Numbered from the stretch's first letter, positions 43,824 through 53,539 are shown. The stretch is DNA of 64,000 bases from Candidatus Thalassarchaeum sp. (GCA_022449345.1 JAKURL010000003.1:34082-98081); one strand, 5' to 3'. Numbers and translations are program-made. The notes: generated by a model not told the origin, from the sequence alone.

Positions 43824-44045
43824 TTGTCAGGAATAATAACCCTCGCCTCCTTTATTGTTGGTTTTACGATATTCATGTTTGGTTCTCGTAAGCTAAACTC
43901 AAAAGTAGCTCTTGGATTGGTAATCGTTGCAGCAGTTGGACTATACATGATTGGTCCTCACCCCTTCCTCTTTGGAATGATATTGGCCACTGGATGGTGT
44001 TTGCTGAACTTAGGGGTGGATTGGATCTTTCCACTTGAAAACTAG
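43824..44045 (+). CDS. Small membrane protein, two to three spans
   Basis: This 73-residue hydrophobic protein (IITLASFIVGFTIFMF, VALGLVIVAAVGLYMI, FLFGMILATGWCLLNLG) begins with TTG; GAGGCG 5 nt upstream is a good ribosome site. It starts 11 nt after the aminotransferase stop, so it is probably translated from the same mRNA. No family recognised. Confidence 0.6.
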   Translation: MSGIITLASFIVGFTIFMFGSRKLNSKVALGLVIVAAVGLYMIGPHPFLFGMILATGWCLLNLGVDWIFPLEN

Positions 44046-44055
44046 AATGTGAAAA

Positions 44056-45201
44056 TTAATCATCAAATAATCCGTATGGCAGATCTATCATTCTGCTCTC
44101 ATCTTCATCCGATTCAGAATTCTCTTCTTTAGTTTCTTGCGAATTAGTTGTACGTTGCCATGGAGGAAATTCTTCCAATGGGTCATCTGCATTCTCATCG
44201 GCTTTGCCTGAGGATGCCTCCTCCTCGAGTAAATTTTGATTGAGATTCTCAAGCCTCTCTTCTGGGTCACGCATCCAATCGGGCATATCATGCGCTCCTC
44301 CAAGAACCGAGATTGTTGTAAATACAGCAACTGGGAGAACGGAAATAGCCACTAGGAAATCAATTATTGCAGCATCTGGTATTTGGTCTGCTGGCATTAT
44401 TGATTTCATTAATACCGCCTCGAGTTGGACATTATGCCAAACGGAATAATCGATTTCTAACCAATCGAGAGACAGTTGCAACATTATTCGCGCTATGAAC
44501 CAGAAGATAATGATTGGAAGAATCCAAGAGAATTTGGAAATCCTCGCTAGGATTTTTCTAAACCAAGCCGCTATGCCAATTAGATGTCTGGAGTACAGTG
44601 GTTGTATCCTAAGGCCAAACCATAGTGCGATGAAATATCCAACCATGCCCAACTCAAAAGCCTGCTCGGGTTCAACAAATTTTTCGGGAATTCCTTCCAT
44701 TATTAATAGAGGAATTGCGATTAATGCAACTTGTATTGGGATTGCAAGAATTTGCAGACCACCGTGTATAGAAAGTAGATCGTATTGATGAGTTCTACTG
44801 CTAACTAATCGAGCCATTTGCCCGTAGGGACTTTGCTGTAAATTTAGTCTGGCCCGGTCAATCAGTTCTGGGGTGTTGACATTTCTTCTTAGGCCTAGAA
44901 CTGTCAACCAACCTCCTCTGTCGGCAACGCTTGTCGGAGAGTAAGCACCGGCTATCAAGGCGAGAACCAAAGAAAGGAAACCGTATAGTATTCCTGCGAT
45001 AATTATCCAATCAAGAGCGCCGAGGTCGATATCGAAGGAAAGTTGATCCCCCTCGTTATTTATCGACAATAAATAGGTTAGCGAGAATCCAATGATTGGT
45101 GCAATTGTTACCTGACCAAGGACAATCGTGGCAAGGACAAACCGCGGAAGTAGAGGAGTTCCGCGTTCGGTCATAGAGTCGTGGCGAGTAGTAGTCAACA
45201 T
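44056..45201 (-). CDS. Multi-pass membrane protein of unknown function
   Basis: From ATG 45199-45201 the 381-residue protein has about eight hydrophobic segments in pairs, such as FVLATIVLGQVTIAPIIGFSL, WIIIAGILYGFLSLVLALIAG, ILAIPIQVALIAIPLLIM and IIDFLVAISVLPVAVFTTI. A ~70-residue acidic, probably cytoplasmic tail follows. A frame extension of 32 codons upstream runs through a strong hairpin and is unlikely to be translated. It is divergent from the giant surface protein gene. No family recognised with confidence. Confidence 0.72.
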   Translation of the reverse strand: MLTTTRHDSMTERGTPLLPRFVLATIVLGQVTIAPIIGFSLTYLLSINNEGDQLSFDIDLGALDWIIIAGILYGFLSLVLALIAGAYSPTSVADRGGWLTVLGLRRNVNTPELIDRARLNLQQSPYGQMARLVSSRTHQYDLLSIHGGLQILAIPIQVALIAIPLLIMEGIPEKFVEPEQAFELGMVGYFIALWFGLRIQPLYSRHLIGIAAWFRKILARISKFSWILPIIIFWFIARIMLQLSLDWLEIDYSVWHNVQLEAVLMKSIMPADQIPDAAIIDFLVAISVLPVAVFTTISVLGGAHDMPDWMRDPEERLENLNQNLLEEEASSGKADENADDPLEEFPPWQRTTNSQETKEENSESDEDESRMIDLPYGLFDD

Positions 45202-45348
45202 AAGCCCTTCATAGTTTGAGCAGCAATGAATTGCTATTCTCAAACACCGTATTGATTCGCCGAAAACAAGCGAGATGCCGCCCGTAGGGCGGCGCACGCA
45301 CCTACCGAACCTTCATACCCGAACCGATATCGCATAACCTCGTTGTCC
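45202..45348. promoter_or_regulatory. Divergent regulatory region with two strong dyads
   Basis: The 147-bp gap separates the minus-strand membrane protein from the plus-strand surface protein. At 45214-45245 nested repeats GTTTGAG/CTCAAAC and AGCAAT/ATTGCT form a 13-bp hairpin 13 nt before the minus-strand start. At 45277-45293 GCCGCCC-GTA-GGGCGGC forms a very stable 7-bp stem 56 nt before the plus-strand start. They could be operators or leader hairpins controlling translation. Confidence 0.55.
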
Positions 45349-48300
45349 ATGCGTAGCCTGTCGCCTCTAACCTTATTCGTCATTCTAATGGTGACGAGCC
45401 TTTCTCCACTGGCATTTGGTCCTGCACTGGAACACAATCCAACTCGTGAAGTGTCGCCGAGAGCGTTGATCGATTTTGAAGTGAGTGATATTGAACTGGG
45501 TAATGGCTCACTTCAGGCAAGGGAATGGACTAATCCCGATAATAGCATAATTCAGTATGTGATGCGAGACGAACTAATTCAGATTAATGTCACATTTACT
45601 CAGGCAGGAACATCTGGGCAACCCGCTAGTGCGATTGGAAAAATGCAAATTTGGCATCCTGTTGGAGTAATGGTTGCAGAGTGGATAGTCAATATGACGC
45701 TCTCTGGTTTCCAGTCCTACAGAGCGGAATTTTACTGGACTCCAAACGCCGCCCAAAGCTACCTAGATGAAGATGGCTATCTTCGGGGTGGGATAATCCT
45801 TCGAGGGATTGTCGATGGAGGGCTAGCAGACGATAACCCCGACAATAACCAACTCGACCGATTAATGCCAGTAGCAGTTTGGAACGATCCTATGGAAAAC
45901 GGCATTTGCGGCGATGTTGATGAGGATGGCGAACCGGATTGTCCCAATCAACTCAGTTACAACAACCCAACATGGGTCGGTGCAGGTTATGACTCAGATG
46001 GCTCTTTATCAGACCCCCCAGACTATTATGGTCATTGGAGAATGGATAACACCTCGAATGCGAGCGCTGTCGGAGAAAAGCATTGGAGAGTATCTCGCCC
46101 AGGTTCTGATTACGCTAGCAACAGAATCGATCGACTTTGGTGGGGGTGGTTGACTCCATTCGACTCGTGTGATGACCCAGGGCATGGCCTTGGAATTGGG
46201 ACTTATGATCCAGAAGTTTCAGCTGTTTATGCTAACTATTTCTGTCGCGCTCGCATTCGAGGATTCGATTTTCTCTCCTTGCAAATGGTTTCACACGCAT
46301 GGGGAAGTATGGGTCAAGGTGACACCGTTCGATTGGAAGCCGACGCCGGAAATGAGGAATTTTTCAATTACACTGCAATGCAACTCTCAAGCTCTTTCGG
46401 AAATTGGACCCAACTTGTTTGGAATATGACAGACGTCCATCCTACTGGAGATTATACTCTAGCCTTCAGATTTGATTCTGACTCGTCTTACGCTACACAG
46501 GGTATTCATCTCGATGGATTCATCCTGTTTGGGATTGAACGCGTTCCTGAGTATACACTGGATGTTGAATGTGACGACCCCCTGCCGAATGCCTACATAG
46601 TGGTACCTGCAGATCCTCGCCCTCCTTCTCTGGAATGTACAGTGAAGAATAATGGATATGTCGACATTACTCTCAGAGCCTATACAGAGGTTTCCAACCA
46701 ATCTTGGATGTGGGATTTCCCACTTAGGATTGACTCAAACCATCCTACAGATCACGATAATAATGTCGTGACCAAGAACATCAAACCTCTCGAAACCATG
46801 GATTTGTGGGTTAATTTGACTATTCCAGATGGAGTTACGGTGCAAGAGGTCGATTGGTATATTCACCTTGGAGATGGAATAACCAATTTTTCAAAATGGA
46901 GCATTAATCTTCCAGTTGACGTTACTGCTGCCTATTCTGCTTACTTAACCCAAAAGACACTGGAAAATCCCGCAGTAACTCTTCTTCCCGGTGAAACCGG
47001 TGATGTGGTTATGACACTCAAGAATACAGGTAATCAAAAGACGATTTGGAATCTTGGAGGCACATTTGCAGATAATCGATGGAGTGCTTCCAATCTAGTC
47101 TGGACAAATGAAACTGGAGTCGAGATAACCAGTATTGAGATGGAGCTTGATGATAAAATTGAACTCAATGCTCGAATAACCTCCCCTGAGGAAATAACAC
47201 CCGGAATCTATGCGATTACTCTAATCGCTAGCGGTAGAGCTCCAGCGAATTTCCAAACTGAATGGACTGTTCACGTAGAGGTGCCAATCGATCATGACCT
47301 GAAATTAGTCCCTCAAATCAGGGAGATGATGGCACCTGCAGATGAAGCCTTACGGTGGATTGAGATTCAGCTAGTCAATGATGGAAATTCCGAGGAGGCC
47401 TTCGACCTGTCGATTTCTGCTGATTGGCGGTTAGGGTTGGAAATGAATGCTGACCAAACCTTGGGAATCGATCCATTCGGTGGAGATACTAGCGTCTTGC
47501 TGATGTTCCCTATGCCTTACGGAATAGAGAACGAAACTTACCAAATTTGGGTTCATGCAACTAGCCAAATTAATCCAGAATACCAAAGAAGTGTGCAACT
47601 ATTACTTACAGTTCCTGAAACCTACCTAATTGATGTTCCAGATCTTGACCTTACCGAGGAGGTATACCGTGCAGGCGATGACCCGAGAACAATGCGATGG
47701 GAGGTTTGGAATAACGGAAATATGCCCGATAGATTCCAAATTTCCTTTGAGACAAGTCATTCGGATATATCCGTATTTGCTAAGGATTTAAACAACGGAA
47801 AGACGGATTGGATCGAGCCAGGATCTTCAGTCAATTTGACCATAAGTTACGCTTTTGCCCAAGGTGCGGACGGGGATAGAACAGTCACTCTAATTGCCGA
47901 TAGTCAGCAAGCAGGAACTGTTGGACAGACGGTATCTGCGCAAGGAGATGCAGATTTCAAGGTCGGAAAAGTTGGTTGGCTTCTTGTCCTACCTCCAGCA
48001 GGTGGAATCGTTGTGATTGAGGACCGAGGAGACGTAACTCTCGAATTCTCTGTACAGAACCTACACACCACTTCGGAGCAATTGATGAGAGCAGATATCG
48101 ATAGAAATTCCGAGCCGGAGTTATTCTTCAACGTCTTAGATGTACGCGTAGATAGCGAAGATCGGGATTTTGTTCTTCCAGCGGGTGCAACAAAAATAGT
48201 CACCGTGACAGTAGATGTAAACCAAGAAAATCTTGATAATTTGGCAAATAACACCATGACATTCAACGTGATTTTATCCGTAGATTCAGATATTGACAAA

Positions 48301-48867
48301 GTGTCTGTATCAACGCCAATTCAGTTAGTAAAAACGATTCAAGAAGAAGATGGGCCTGATGTGGGCTTCATGGCTAAAGTCGCGGCAAATCTCGTCTTTG
48401 TAATCGCTGGATTAGTAGCGATGGGAGTAGTATTTGTAATCACATTTAGGATAGTTAGGGAGGCTAGTGCGCCGTTAGAAGAGTATTCCAGCATTGAGGA
48501 CTATTCACAGAGTTTCGTTAACCTTGGTGATGACGGCGCGGTACCTGCTGCACCCGAGTTACCGGCTGCAGACGAAGTTGCCAATTCTATGTATGGCGGT
48601 TCCGCTGAAATCTTTGAAAATCCAGCTGCAGAGATGCCACCACCACCACTTCCAGAAGACGAGCCTCAGGCTTCTGAAATACCTCCTTCGGAGGTGTCAG
48701 AACCAGAGCCTATGCCTGAACCGGAGCCCGAGCCCGAGGCTGCCGAGGAATCAGAAGTACCCCTAGGCGTACCTCCAGTTCCAGAGGAAGGTTTACCAGA
48801 GGGCTGGACCATGGAGCAGTGGGCCTATTATGGTCAGAAATGGCTGGATCAGAACAAGGGCGAATAA
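45349..48867 (+). CDS. Giant membrane-anchored surface protein with beta-sandwich repeats
   Basis: The 1172-residue protein has a signal peptide (RSLSPLTLFVILMVTSLSPLAFG), an N-terminal ~400-residue region, and then several ~110-120-residue beta-sandwich units resembling CARDB/NEW3 domains (e.g. LLPGETGDVVMTLKNTGNQKT, VLPAGATKIVTVTVDVNQE). One span (ANLVFVIAGLVAMGVVFVITF) lies ~130 residues before the end. The cytoplasmic tail is rich in Pro/Glu with EPEPMPEPEPEPEAAEE, and closes with a sharply different motif, GWTMEQWAYYGQKWLDQ. The product is probably an adhesion, S-layer-associated or receptor-like protein. ATG 45349 is preferred over TTG 45343. Function is open. Confidence 0.8.
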   Translation: MRSLSPLTLFVILMVTSLSPLAFGPALEHNPTREVSPRALIDFEVSDIELGNGSLQAREWTNPDNSIIQYVMRDELIQINVTFTQAGTSGQPASAIGKMQIWHPVGVMVAEWIVNMTLSGFQSYRAEFYWTPNAAQSYLDEDGYLRGGIILRGIVDGGLADDNPDNNQLDRLMPVAVWNDPMENGICGDVDEDGEPDCPNQLSYNNPTWVGAGYDSDGSLSDPPDYYGHWRMDNTSNASAVGEKHWRVSRPGSDYASNRIDRLWWGWLTPFDSCDDPGHGLGIGTYDPEVSAVYANYFCRARIRGFDFLSLQMVSHAWGSMGQGDTVRLEADAGNEEFFNYTAMQLSSSFGNWTQLVWNMTDVHPTGDYTLAFRFDSDSSYATQGIHLDGFILFGIERVPEYTLDVECDDPLPNAYIVVPADPRPPSLECTVKNNGYVDITLRAYTEVSNQSWMWDFPLRIDSNHPTDHDNNVVTKNIKPLETMDLWVNLTIPDGVTVQEVDWYIHLGDGITNFSKWSINLPVDVTAAYSAYLTQKTLENPAVTLLPGETGDVVMTLKNTGNQKTIWNLGGTFADNRWSASNLVWTNETGVEITSIEMELDDKIELNARITSPEEITPGIYAITLIASGRAPANFQTEWTVHVEVPIDHDLKLVPQIREMMAPADEALRWIEIQLVNDGNSEEAFDLSISADWRLGLEMNADQTLGIDPFGGDTSVLLMFPMPYGIENETYQIWVHATSQINPEYQRSVQLLLTVPETYLIDVPDLDLTEEVYRAGDDPRTMRWEVWNNGNMPDRFQISFETSHSDISVFAKDLNNGKTDWIEPGSSVNLTISYAFAQGADGDRTVTLIADSQQAGTVGQTVSAQGDADFKVGKVGWLLVLPPAGGIVVIEDRGDVTLEFSVQNLHTTSEQLMRADIDRNSEPELFFNVLDVRVDSEDRDFVLPAGATKIVTVTVDVNQENLDNLANNTMTFNVILSVDSDIDKVSVSTPIQLVKTIQEEDGPDVGFMAKVAANLVFVIAGLVAMGVVFVITFRIVREASAPLEEYSSIEDYSQSFVNLGDDGAVPAAPELPAADEVANSMYGGSAEIFENPAAEMPPPPLPEDEPQASEIPPSEVSEPEPMPEPEPEPEAAEESEVPLGVPPVPEEGLPEGWTMEQWAYYGQKWLDQNKGE

Positions 48868-48900
48868 CCCCTCGAATTCAGGCTAATGTTCTTTCGAACG

Positions 48901-48943
48901 CTCGCGCCTACGTGTGCGAGGTCTTATGACCCCCACTTGGGTC
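48901..48943 (+). other. Tandem hairpins in the thermosome leader
   Basis: CTCGCGC-CTACGT-GTGCGAG (48901-48920, one G-T pair) and GACCC-CCACTT-GGGTC (48928-48943) lie 34-76 nt before the thermosome ATG. They may stop read-through from the upstream gene or act as a leader element of this highly expressed chaperonin gene. Confidence 0.45.
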
Positions 48944-48976
48944 GGCGGATTGCTGGATTCCGGAGCGTGATTTCCG

Positions 48977-50587
48977 ATGTACAACGGTCAACAGCCAATA
49001 TTCATCCTCAAAGAAGGCACCACTAGAACTAGTGGAAAGACTGCTCAAAGCAACAATATCGCGGCTGCAAAAGCGGTATCTGACGCGGTTAGAAGCACCC
49101 TTGGTCCAAAAGGTATGGACAAGATGTTAGTCGACGCAATGGGCGATGTAGTCATCACAAACGATGGTGCTACAATCCTAAAGGAGATGGACATCGAACA
49201 TCCTGCCGCCAAAATGATTATTGAAATCGCCAAGACTCAGGAGCAGCACTGCTTCGATGGTACAACAAGCGCTGTTGTAATCGCTGGAGAATTACTCAAG
49301 CGCAGTGAAGATTTAGTCGAGCAAAACGTTCACCCTACTGTAATCTGTGAAGGCTTCAGACTTGCTTCAGACAAGGCAGCAGATCTAATCGATTCACATG
49401 CAATAGATGTCAATGAAGATAGATTACATGAGGTTGCAAAAACCGCTCTGACTGGAAAGAGTGCAGGTGCGGTCAAGGAATTTCTTGCCGACATATCGGT
49501 TAAAGCAGTACTCGCGGTAGCTCAAGATACCGATGATGGAGTGGTTGTAGACCTAGACGACATCAAGATAGAGAAAAAGCAAGGCGGCTCAATCAAGGAT
49601 AGCGCACTGGTTGACGGAATTATTCTCGACAAGGAGAGAGTTCACTCTGGAATGCCTCGCTCAATCGCAGATACCAAGGTTGCTTTGATTAATTCAGCGA
49701 TCGAGGTCAAGAAGACTGAGGTCGATGCAAAGATACAGATTACAGATCCAAATATGCTAGCTCAATTCCTCGATGAAGAGGAGTCCTTCCTCAAAGGCTT
49801 GGTTGACACGATCATCGCTAGCGGCGCTAATGTTGTCATTTGCCAGAAGGGAATCGACGACTTAGCCCAACACTACATGGCAAAGGCCGGTCTATTCGCC
49901 ATTCGCCGAGCAAAGAAGAGCGATATGGAAGCACTTTCCAAAGCGACTGGTGGAAATATCGTCACAAATATCGACGATCTCAGTGAGGGCGACCTTGGTC
50001 AAGCAGCCAAGGTCGAAGAGCGAAAGATTGGCGATGCGGACATGGTATTCATCACAGGGTGTCCTCAAGCCAAGAGCGTCAGTGTATTGCTGCGTGGCGG
50101 CACTGAACACGTAGTCGACGAAATCCGTCGAGCATTCGACGATGCGGTAGGTGTTGTTGCAGTTGCACACGAAGATGGAGCTGTCTTGACAGGCGGTGGT
50201 TCTGTGTTGGCAGCGATTAGCCGAGACCTTCGTTCCTATGCAGAGGGAATCGGTGGTCGAGAACAGATGGCTATAGAGGCGTTCGCGGGCGCTCTAGAGG
50301 TAATTCCACGAACCCTAGCCGAGAACGCCGGTTTGGATCCAGTTAACACCATTATTGACCTTCGCAAGGCACATTCCGAAGGTCTCTCTTCACATGGAGT
50401 AAACGTCTACGACGGTGGAGTTGTAGACATGGTTGAGAGCAAGGTCTACGAGCCAAGCCGAGTCGTTGAGCAGGCTGTGCAAAGTGCATCCGAGACTGCG
50501 GTAATGATTCTCAGAATCGACGATGTAATTTCCAGCAAGGGCGGTGGAGGAGCCGACCCTGCTGACTTCGATGGCTTCGATATGTAG
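48977..50587 (+). CDS. thsA: Thermosome subunit (group II chaperonin)
   Basis: The 536-residue ATP-driven folding chaperonin has the group II order: [27 protein letters not shown], shown here as [17 protein letters not shown] and [30 protein letters not shown], the nucleotide site [15 protein letters not shown], and the C-terminal equatorial part [13 protein letters not shown] with IDDVISSK. The GDGTT loop reads FDGTT; the catalytic Asp is kept but the preceding Gly is Phe. The C-terminal tail is short ([15 protein letters not shown]) and not a Gly-Met repeat. The ATG at 48977 fits family N-termini. Confidence 0.96.
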   Translation: MYNGQQPIFILKEGTTRTSGKTAQSNNIAAAKAVSDAVRSTLGPKGMDKMLVDAMGDVVITNDGATILKEMDIEHPAAKMIIEIAKTQEQHCFDGTTSAVVIAGELLKRSEDLVEQNVHPTVICEGFRLASDKAADLIDSHAIDVNEDRLHEVAKTALTGKSAGAVKEFLADISVKAVLAVAQDTDDGVVVDLDDIKIEKKQGGSIKDSALVDGIILDKERVHSGMPRSIADTKVALINSAIEVKKTEVDAKIQITDPNMLAQFLDEEESFLKGLVDTIIASGANVVICQKGIDDLAQHYMAKAGLFAIRRAKKSDMEALSKATGGNIVTNIDDLSEGDLGQAAKVEERKIGDADMVFITGCPQAKSVSVLLRGGTEHVVDEIRRAFDDAVGVVAVAHEDGAVLTGGGSVLAAISRDLRSYAEGIGGREQMAIEAFAGALEVIPRTLAENAGLDPVNTIIDLRKAHSEGLSSHGVNVYDGGVVDMVESKVYEPSRVVEQAVQSASETAVMILRIDDVISSKGGGGADPADFDGFDM

Positions 50588-50595
50588 GGTGTAAT

Positions 50596-50610
50596 ACGAC
50601 CGTAGGTCGT
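50596..50610 (+). other. Hairpin with GTA loop after the thermosome gene
   Basis: ACGACC-GTA-GGTCGT is a perfect 6-bp stem, and the flanks AGGGT (50586-50590) and ACCCT (50612-50616) can pair to extend it. It lies between the thermosome stop and the next start, so it may act as terminator or leader structure. No T-run follows. Confidence 0.5.
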
Positions 50611-50682
50611 AACCCTAGTTTACATCAAGTTCAAGAATCGCTTTCCAGTGGGGCAACCATCTATCGGGGCTGAGTTAGGAAG

Positions 50683-52656
50683 ATGGCTATCGTCAGCGTC
50701 TATATCGAAGAAGGATGTATCACCTGTGATGCCTGTGAAGAGACGCTTCCAGAAGTCTTCCACGTTACGGACGATACCTGCTACATCAAGGCCGACGTTA
50801 GGCTCGATGGAGGCTACGACCAGAATGAGGGTAAGGCCGGACTAAAGCCAGAAACCATTTCTCAATTCCACGACGATATTCTAGATGCAGCCGATGGCTG
50901 TCCTGTGGATGTAATTATCGTTGTAGAGGCCGGAGAAGCAGAGGCTGTAGTCGAGGAAGAAGCACCTGCTGCAGCCGAAGAAGTCGCTCTGGAGCCAGCG
51001 ACCGAAGAGCCCGTTGAGGTGGCTGGAGACGACCTTGGTGAACTGCTCAGTGCTGGCGATCGCAGCCTAGCAATTCTATTTGGTTCCCAATCGGGTAACT
51101 CAGAGGCTTTGGCTGCTAAGTTTACCAAGCAGGCGTCAAATTATGGCCTTGACGGAGTAGTCTACGATATGGATGGTTTTGACTTCGGCTCCCTGTCTGG
51201 AATGAAGCGGGTTCTCATCGTCTGCTCTACTTGGGGCGAGGGCGAGATGCCCGACAATGCCGAAGACCTCTGGCAGACAGCTCAGAAAGCATCTGCTGGC
51301 TGTCTAAATGGAGTTCATTACTCAGTCCTAGCACTTGGAGATACAAGTTATGAGTTCTTCTGCGAATCTGGAAAAGATTGGGATGAGATATTTGAGAAGT
51401 TAGGTTCTACTCGCGTTGTCGACCGCGTTGATTGCGATGTCGATTACGAAGCCCCAGCAGATACTTGGGCCCTCGATGCTTTGGCCACTATGGCGGCGGT
51501 CGATGGAAATGGTATCTTCCACGAAGATATGGTTGAAGCGATCAAGGCCTACGCCGCTGGTGGCGATGATGGAGTCGAGGGTGAAGATGGATTCACCATT
51601 CCAGACATTAGGGCAGAGCCAATTCAGGCGGAAATCACCATCTTCCGCTACCACCCAGAAGCGGCATCTACCGGTTCGGATACTTGGGTTTGCGCTATAC
51701 CTGGTCACTTGAGCCTGTTAGAGGCTCTTCGAACCATCAAGAGCACCCACGACGGTAGCCTCTCTTTCCGAGATGGTGCTTCGGATGACCCAACCACAGC
51801 GATTTGCGTCAATGGACGCTTAGTGCTACCTGGTATGGTTCGCTTGGACTCAGTAGCACCAACTCGCGATGGAACGCTACGGTTGCGAGTTGACCCATTA
51901 CCTGGATTCGATGTAATCCGCGATCTAGTCATCGACCACTGGTCGATGGAACGCAGAAGAGAATTCACTCAACCTTGGATGGTTGCCGCAACCCGAGAAG
52001 GGGTCGCTACCATGCAAGGCAACATGGGTGTGATGGACTCTAATGTTGCAACTACTTTACACTCGATGACAGACTTCGGTAGCCCTGCTTTACTGCAAGC
52101 ATCCTCAGACGCAGTCCCCCATGCAAATGGCTACCTCGGCCCTGCGGTCTTAGCACCAATTTGGGCAAGGCGAAATGACCCTCGTTCCGCCCCATCATCA
52201 ATCAGCAACCTAGACGAAATACTAGGAAGTTCAAATGGAATCAAGGCAGAGACAGACTTAGCCAGTATCCGTAGGCAAAACGGCTCCGGCCTAGTAGTAT
52301 CAGAAGCCTTACTAGACGCTAAGACCCATGTCTTGGAGCGAGATGCATTCAATGGTCGACATGGAAAGCACGTCTGGTGGTATACGTGGACTCTCAAGTC
52401 GAGCGGCAAGGTAAACGATACCGTGCTCTATCGTCAGGTCTTGGGGCCAATCGGTCTTCTCGGCAACTTGACTTCAGGAGTCACCGCTCGAATGCTTAGC
52501 GGCTTCACTCGTACAGGTGGAGACATGTTCTACGATATGCTCGCCTTGGTCGCTCCACCAGCAGGCGTTGGAAAGATGCCGCGTCAATTCAATTCATCAG
52601 TAGGAAATCACCATGAGGTCGTGGCGATATTCAACGAGTTAGATGGGAGATTCTAA
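50683..52656 (+). CDS. Ferredoxin-flavodoxin fusion with a degenerate SdhB-type N-domain
   Basis: A three-part redox protein of 657 residues. Residues 1-75 are a single 4Fe-4S ferredoxin: C12, C15, C18 and the later GCPVDVI. After an Ala/Glu linker, residues ~125-280 are a CysJ-type flavodoxin (FGSQSGNSEALAAKF, CSTWGEGEMPDNA, LGDTSYEFFCESGKDWDE). Residues ~320-430 match the succinate dehydrogenase iron-sulphur subunit N-domain (EITIFRYHPE, LEALRTIKSTHDGSLSFRDG, RLRVDPLPGFDVIRDLVID), but the four 2Fe-2S cysteine positions (usual CREGICGSC and LAC) are replaced by GASDDPTTA and LPG. The last ~220 residues match no known family. AGGA before the ATG supports the start. It probably works with the next gene, 9 nt away. 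Confidence 0.82.
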   Translation: MAIVSVYIEEGCITCDACEETLPEVFHVTDDTCYIKADVRLDGGYDQNEGKAGLKPETISQFHDDILDAADGCPVDVIIVVEAGEAEAVVEEEAPAAAEEVALEPATEEPVEVAGDDLGELLSAGDRSLAILFGSQSGNSEALAAKFTKQASNYGLDGVVYDMDGFDFGSLSGMKRVLIVCSTWGEGEMPDNAEDLWQTAQKASAGCLNGVHYSVLALGDTSYEFFCESGKDWDEIFEKLGSTRVVDRVDCDVDYEAPADTWALDALATMAAVDGNGIFHEDMVEAIKAYAAGGDDGVEGEDGFTIPDIRAEPIQAEITIFRYHPEAASTGSDTWVCAIPGHLSLLEALRTIKSTHDGSLSFRDGASDDPTTAICVNGRLVLPGMVRLDSVAPTRDGTLRLRVDPLPGFDVIRDLVIDHWSMERRREFTQPWMVAATREGVATMQGNMGVMDSNVATTLHSMTDFGSPALLQASSDAVPHANGYLGPAVLAPIWARRNDPRSAPSSISNLDEILGSSNGIKAETDLASIRRQNGSGLVVSEALLDAKTHVLERDAFNGRHGKHVWWYTWTLKSSGKVNDTVLYRQVLGPIGLLGNLTSGVTARMLSGFTRTGGDMFYDMLALVAPPAGVGKMPRQFNSSVGNHHEVVAIFNELDGRF

Positions 52657-52665
52657 GGTGTGAAT

Positions 52666-53526
52666 ATGGCTGTTAAGTACGCATATCATCCCGGAAATGT
52701 GTCGCACAGCAGTGCACCCGAGGTCGCTACCACAATGGATTCCTTCGCGCGCGCGGTGGGCATTACGCTAGTTCCTTTGGATGAAGCCACTAGTTGTGGC
52801 GCGGGGATTGTTCGACAGGCTAACCGCAGGCTGCAACTGACCCTCAATGCCCGAACTTTTGCTATGGCTGAAGCAGAAGGTCTGAACATACTAACTCCTT
52901 GTGCGGCCACTGCAGGAAATCTGCAAGAGGATTTGATGACACTCAAATCAGATCAGATTTTGATGCAAGAAGTCAATGAGACACTTCAGAACACCTGTGG
53001 GTTAACCATGACAGGTGAAGTTGAGGTTCACCACTTGCTGCACGTTATTGTTGACGAAATCGGATTAGACAAACTTGAGGAGAAGGTTCGCAATCCACTA
53101 GATTTTGCAATCGCTGGCTATTATGGTCCAAATATCCAGCAAGAAGGCGCTTGTGGAGGAGATGACGTCTACGATCCAAATTACCTAGAACAAGTGATTT
53201 CAACGCTCGGTGGAACCCCTGTTCGATGGGAAGCGAGGACTCAGAGCGTTGGTGTGCCCGGATTATTCAGTGAAGAGCCGACAGTCATGAAACAGGCTGC
53301 TGAGGCTCTGTCAGAAGCCAAATCAGAGGGTGCTGAACTAATTGTTAGCGCTTGCAACCTTTCGCACGCAGTTCTCGATATCTACCAAGGAAAAGCTGGT
53401 CGAAATACTGGTCTTTCAACAAATATCCCGGTAATCCACCTTTGTGAAATGCTCTCATTCGCGCTAGGATGTCATAACAATCGACTAGCGATGCTAAGGA
53501 CCAGAATCGCAGTAATTGGCGATTGA
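52666..53526 (+). CDS. HdrB/SdhE-like CCG-domain protein with lost cluster cysteines
   Basis: The 286-residue protein follows the fold of heterodisulphide reductase subunit B and the SdhE-type succinate dehydrogenase subunit: YAYHPGNVSHSSAPE, LVPLDEATSCGAG, NILTPCAATAGNL, then in the second repeat ISTLGGTPVRWEARTQSVG, ELIVSACNLSHAVLD, and VIHLCEMLSFALGC. In active relatives these positions read PGC, NCCG, TPCAAC, CCG and CPxC. Here most cluster cysteines are changed (PGN, SCG, CAAT, SVG, CNLS), so the noncubane 4Fe-4S clusters are unlikely. AGGTG 7 nt before ATG 52666 supports the start. The pair with the upstream gene recalls TfrB/SdhB-SdhE arrangements. Confidence 0.75.
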   Translation: MAVKYAYHPGNVSHSSAPEVATTMDSFARAVGITLVPLDEATSCGAGIVRQANRRLQLTLNARTFAMAEAEGLNILTPCAATAGNLQEDLMTLKSDQILMQEVNETLQNTCGLTMTGEVEVHHLLHVIVDEIGLDKLEEKVRNPLDFAIAGYYGPNIQQEGACGGDDVYDPNYLEQVISTLGGTPVRWEARTQSVGVPGLFSEEPTVMKQAAEALSEAKSEGAELIVSACNLSHAVLDIYQGKAGRNTGLSTNIPVIHLCEMLSFALGCHNNRLAMLRTRIAVIGD

Positions 53527-53539
53527 TTTCTCAAGCGAT

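Noticed and set aside
48700-48760. Short repeats in the Pro/Glu tail as a DNA repeat element
   Set aside because: The repeats are codon-level consequences of the EP-rich linker and do not extend outside the gene.
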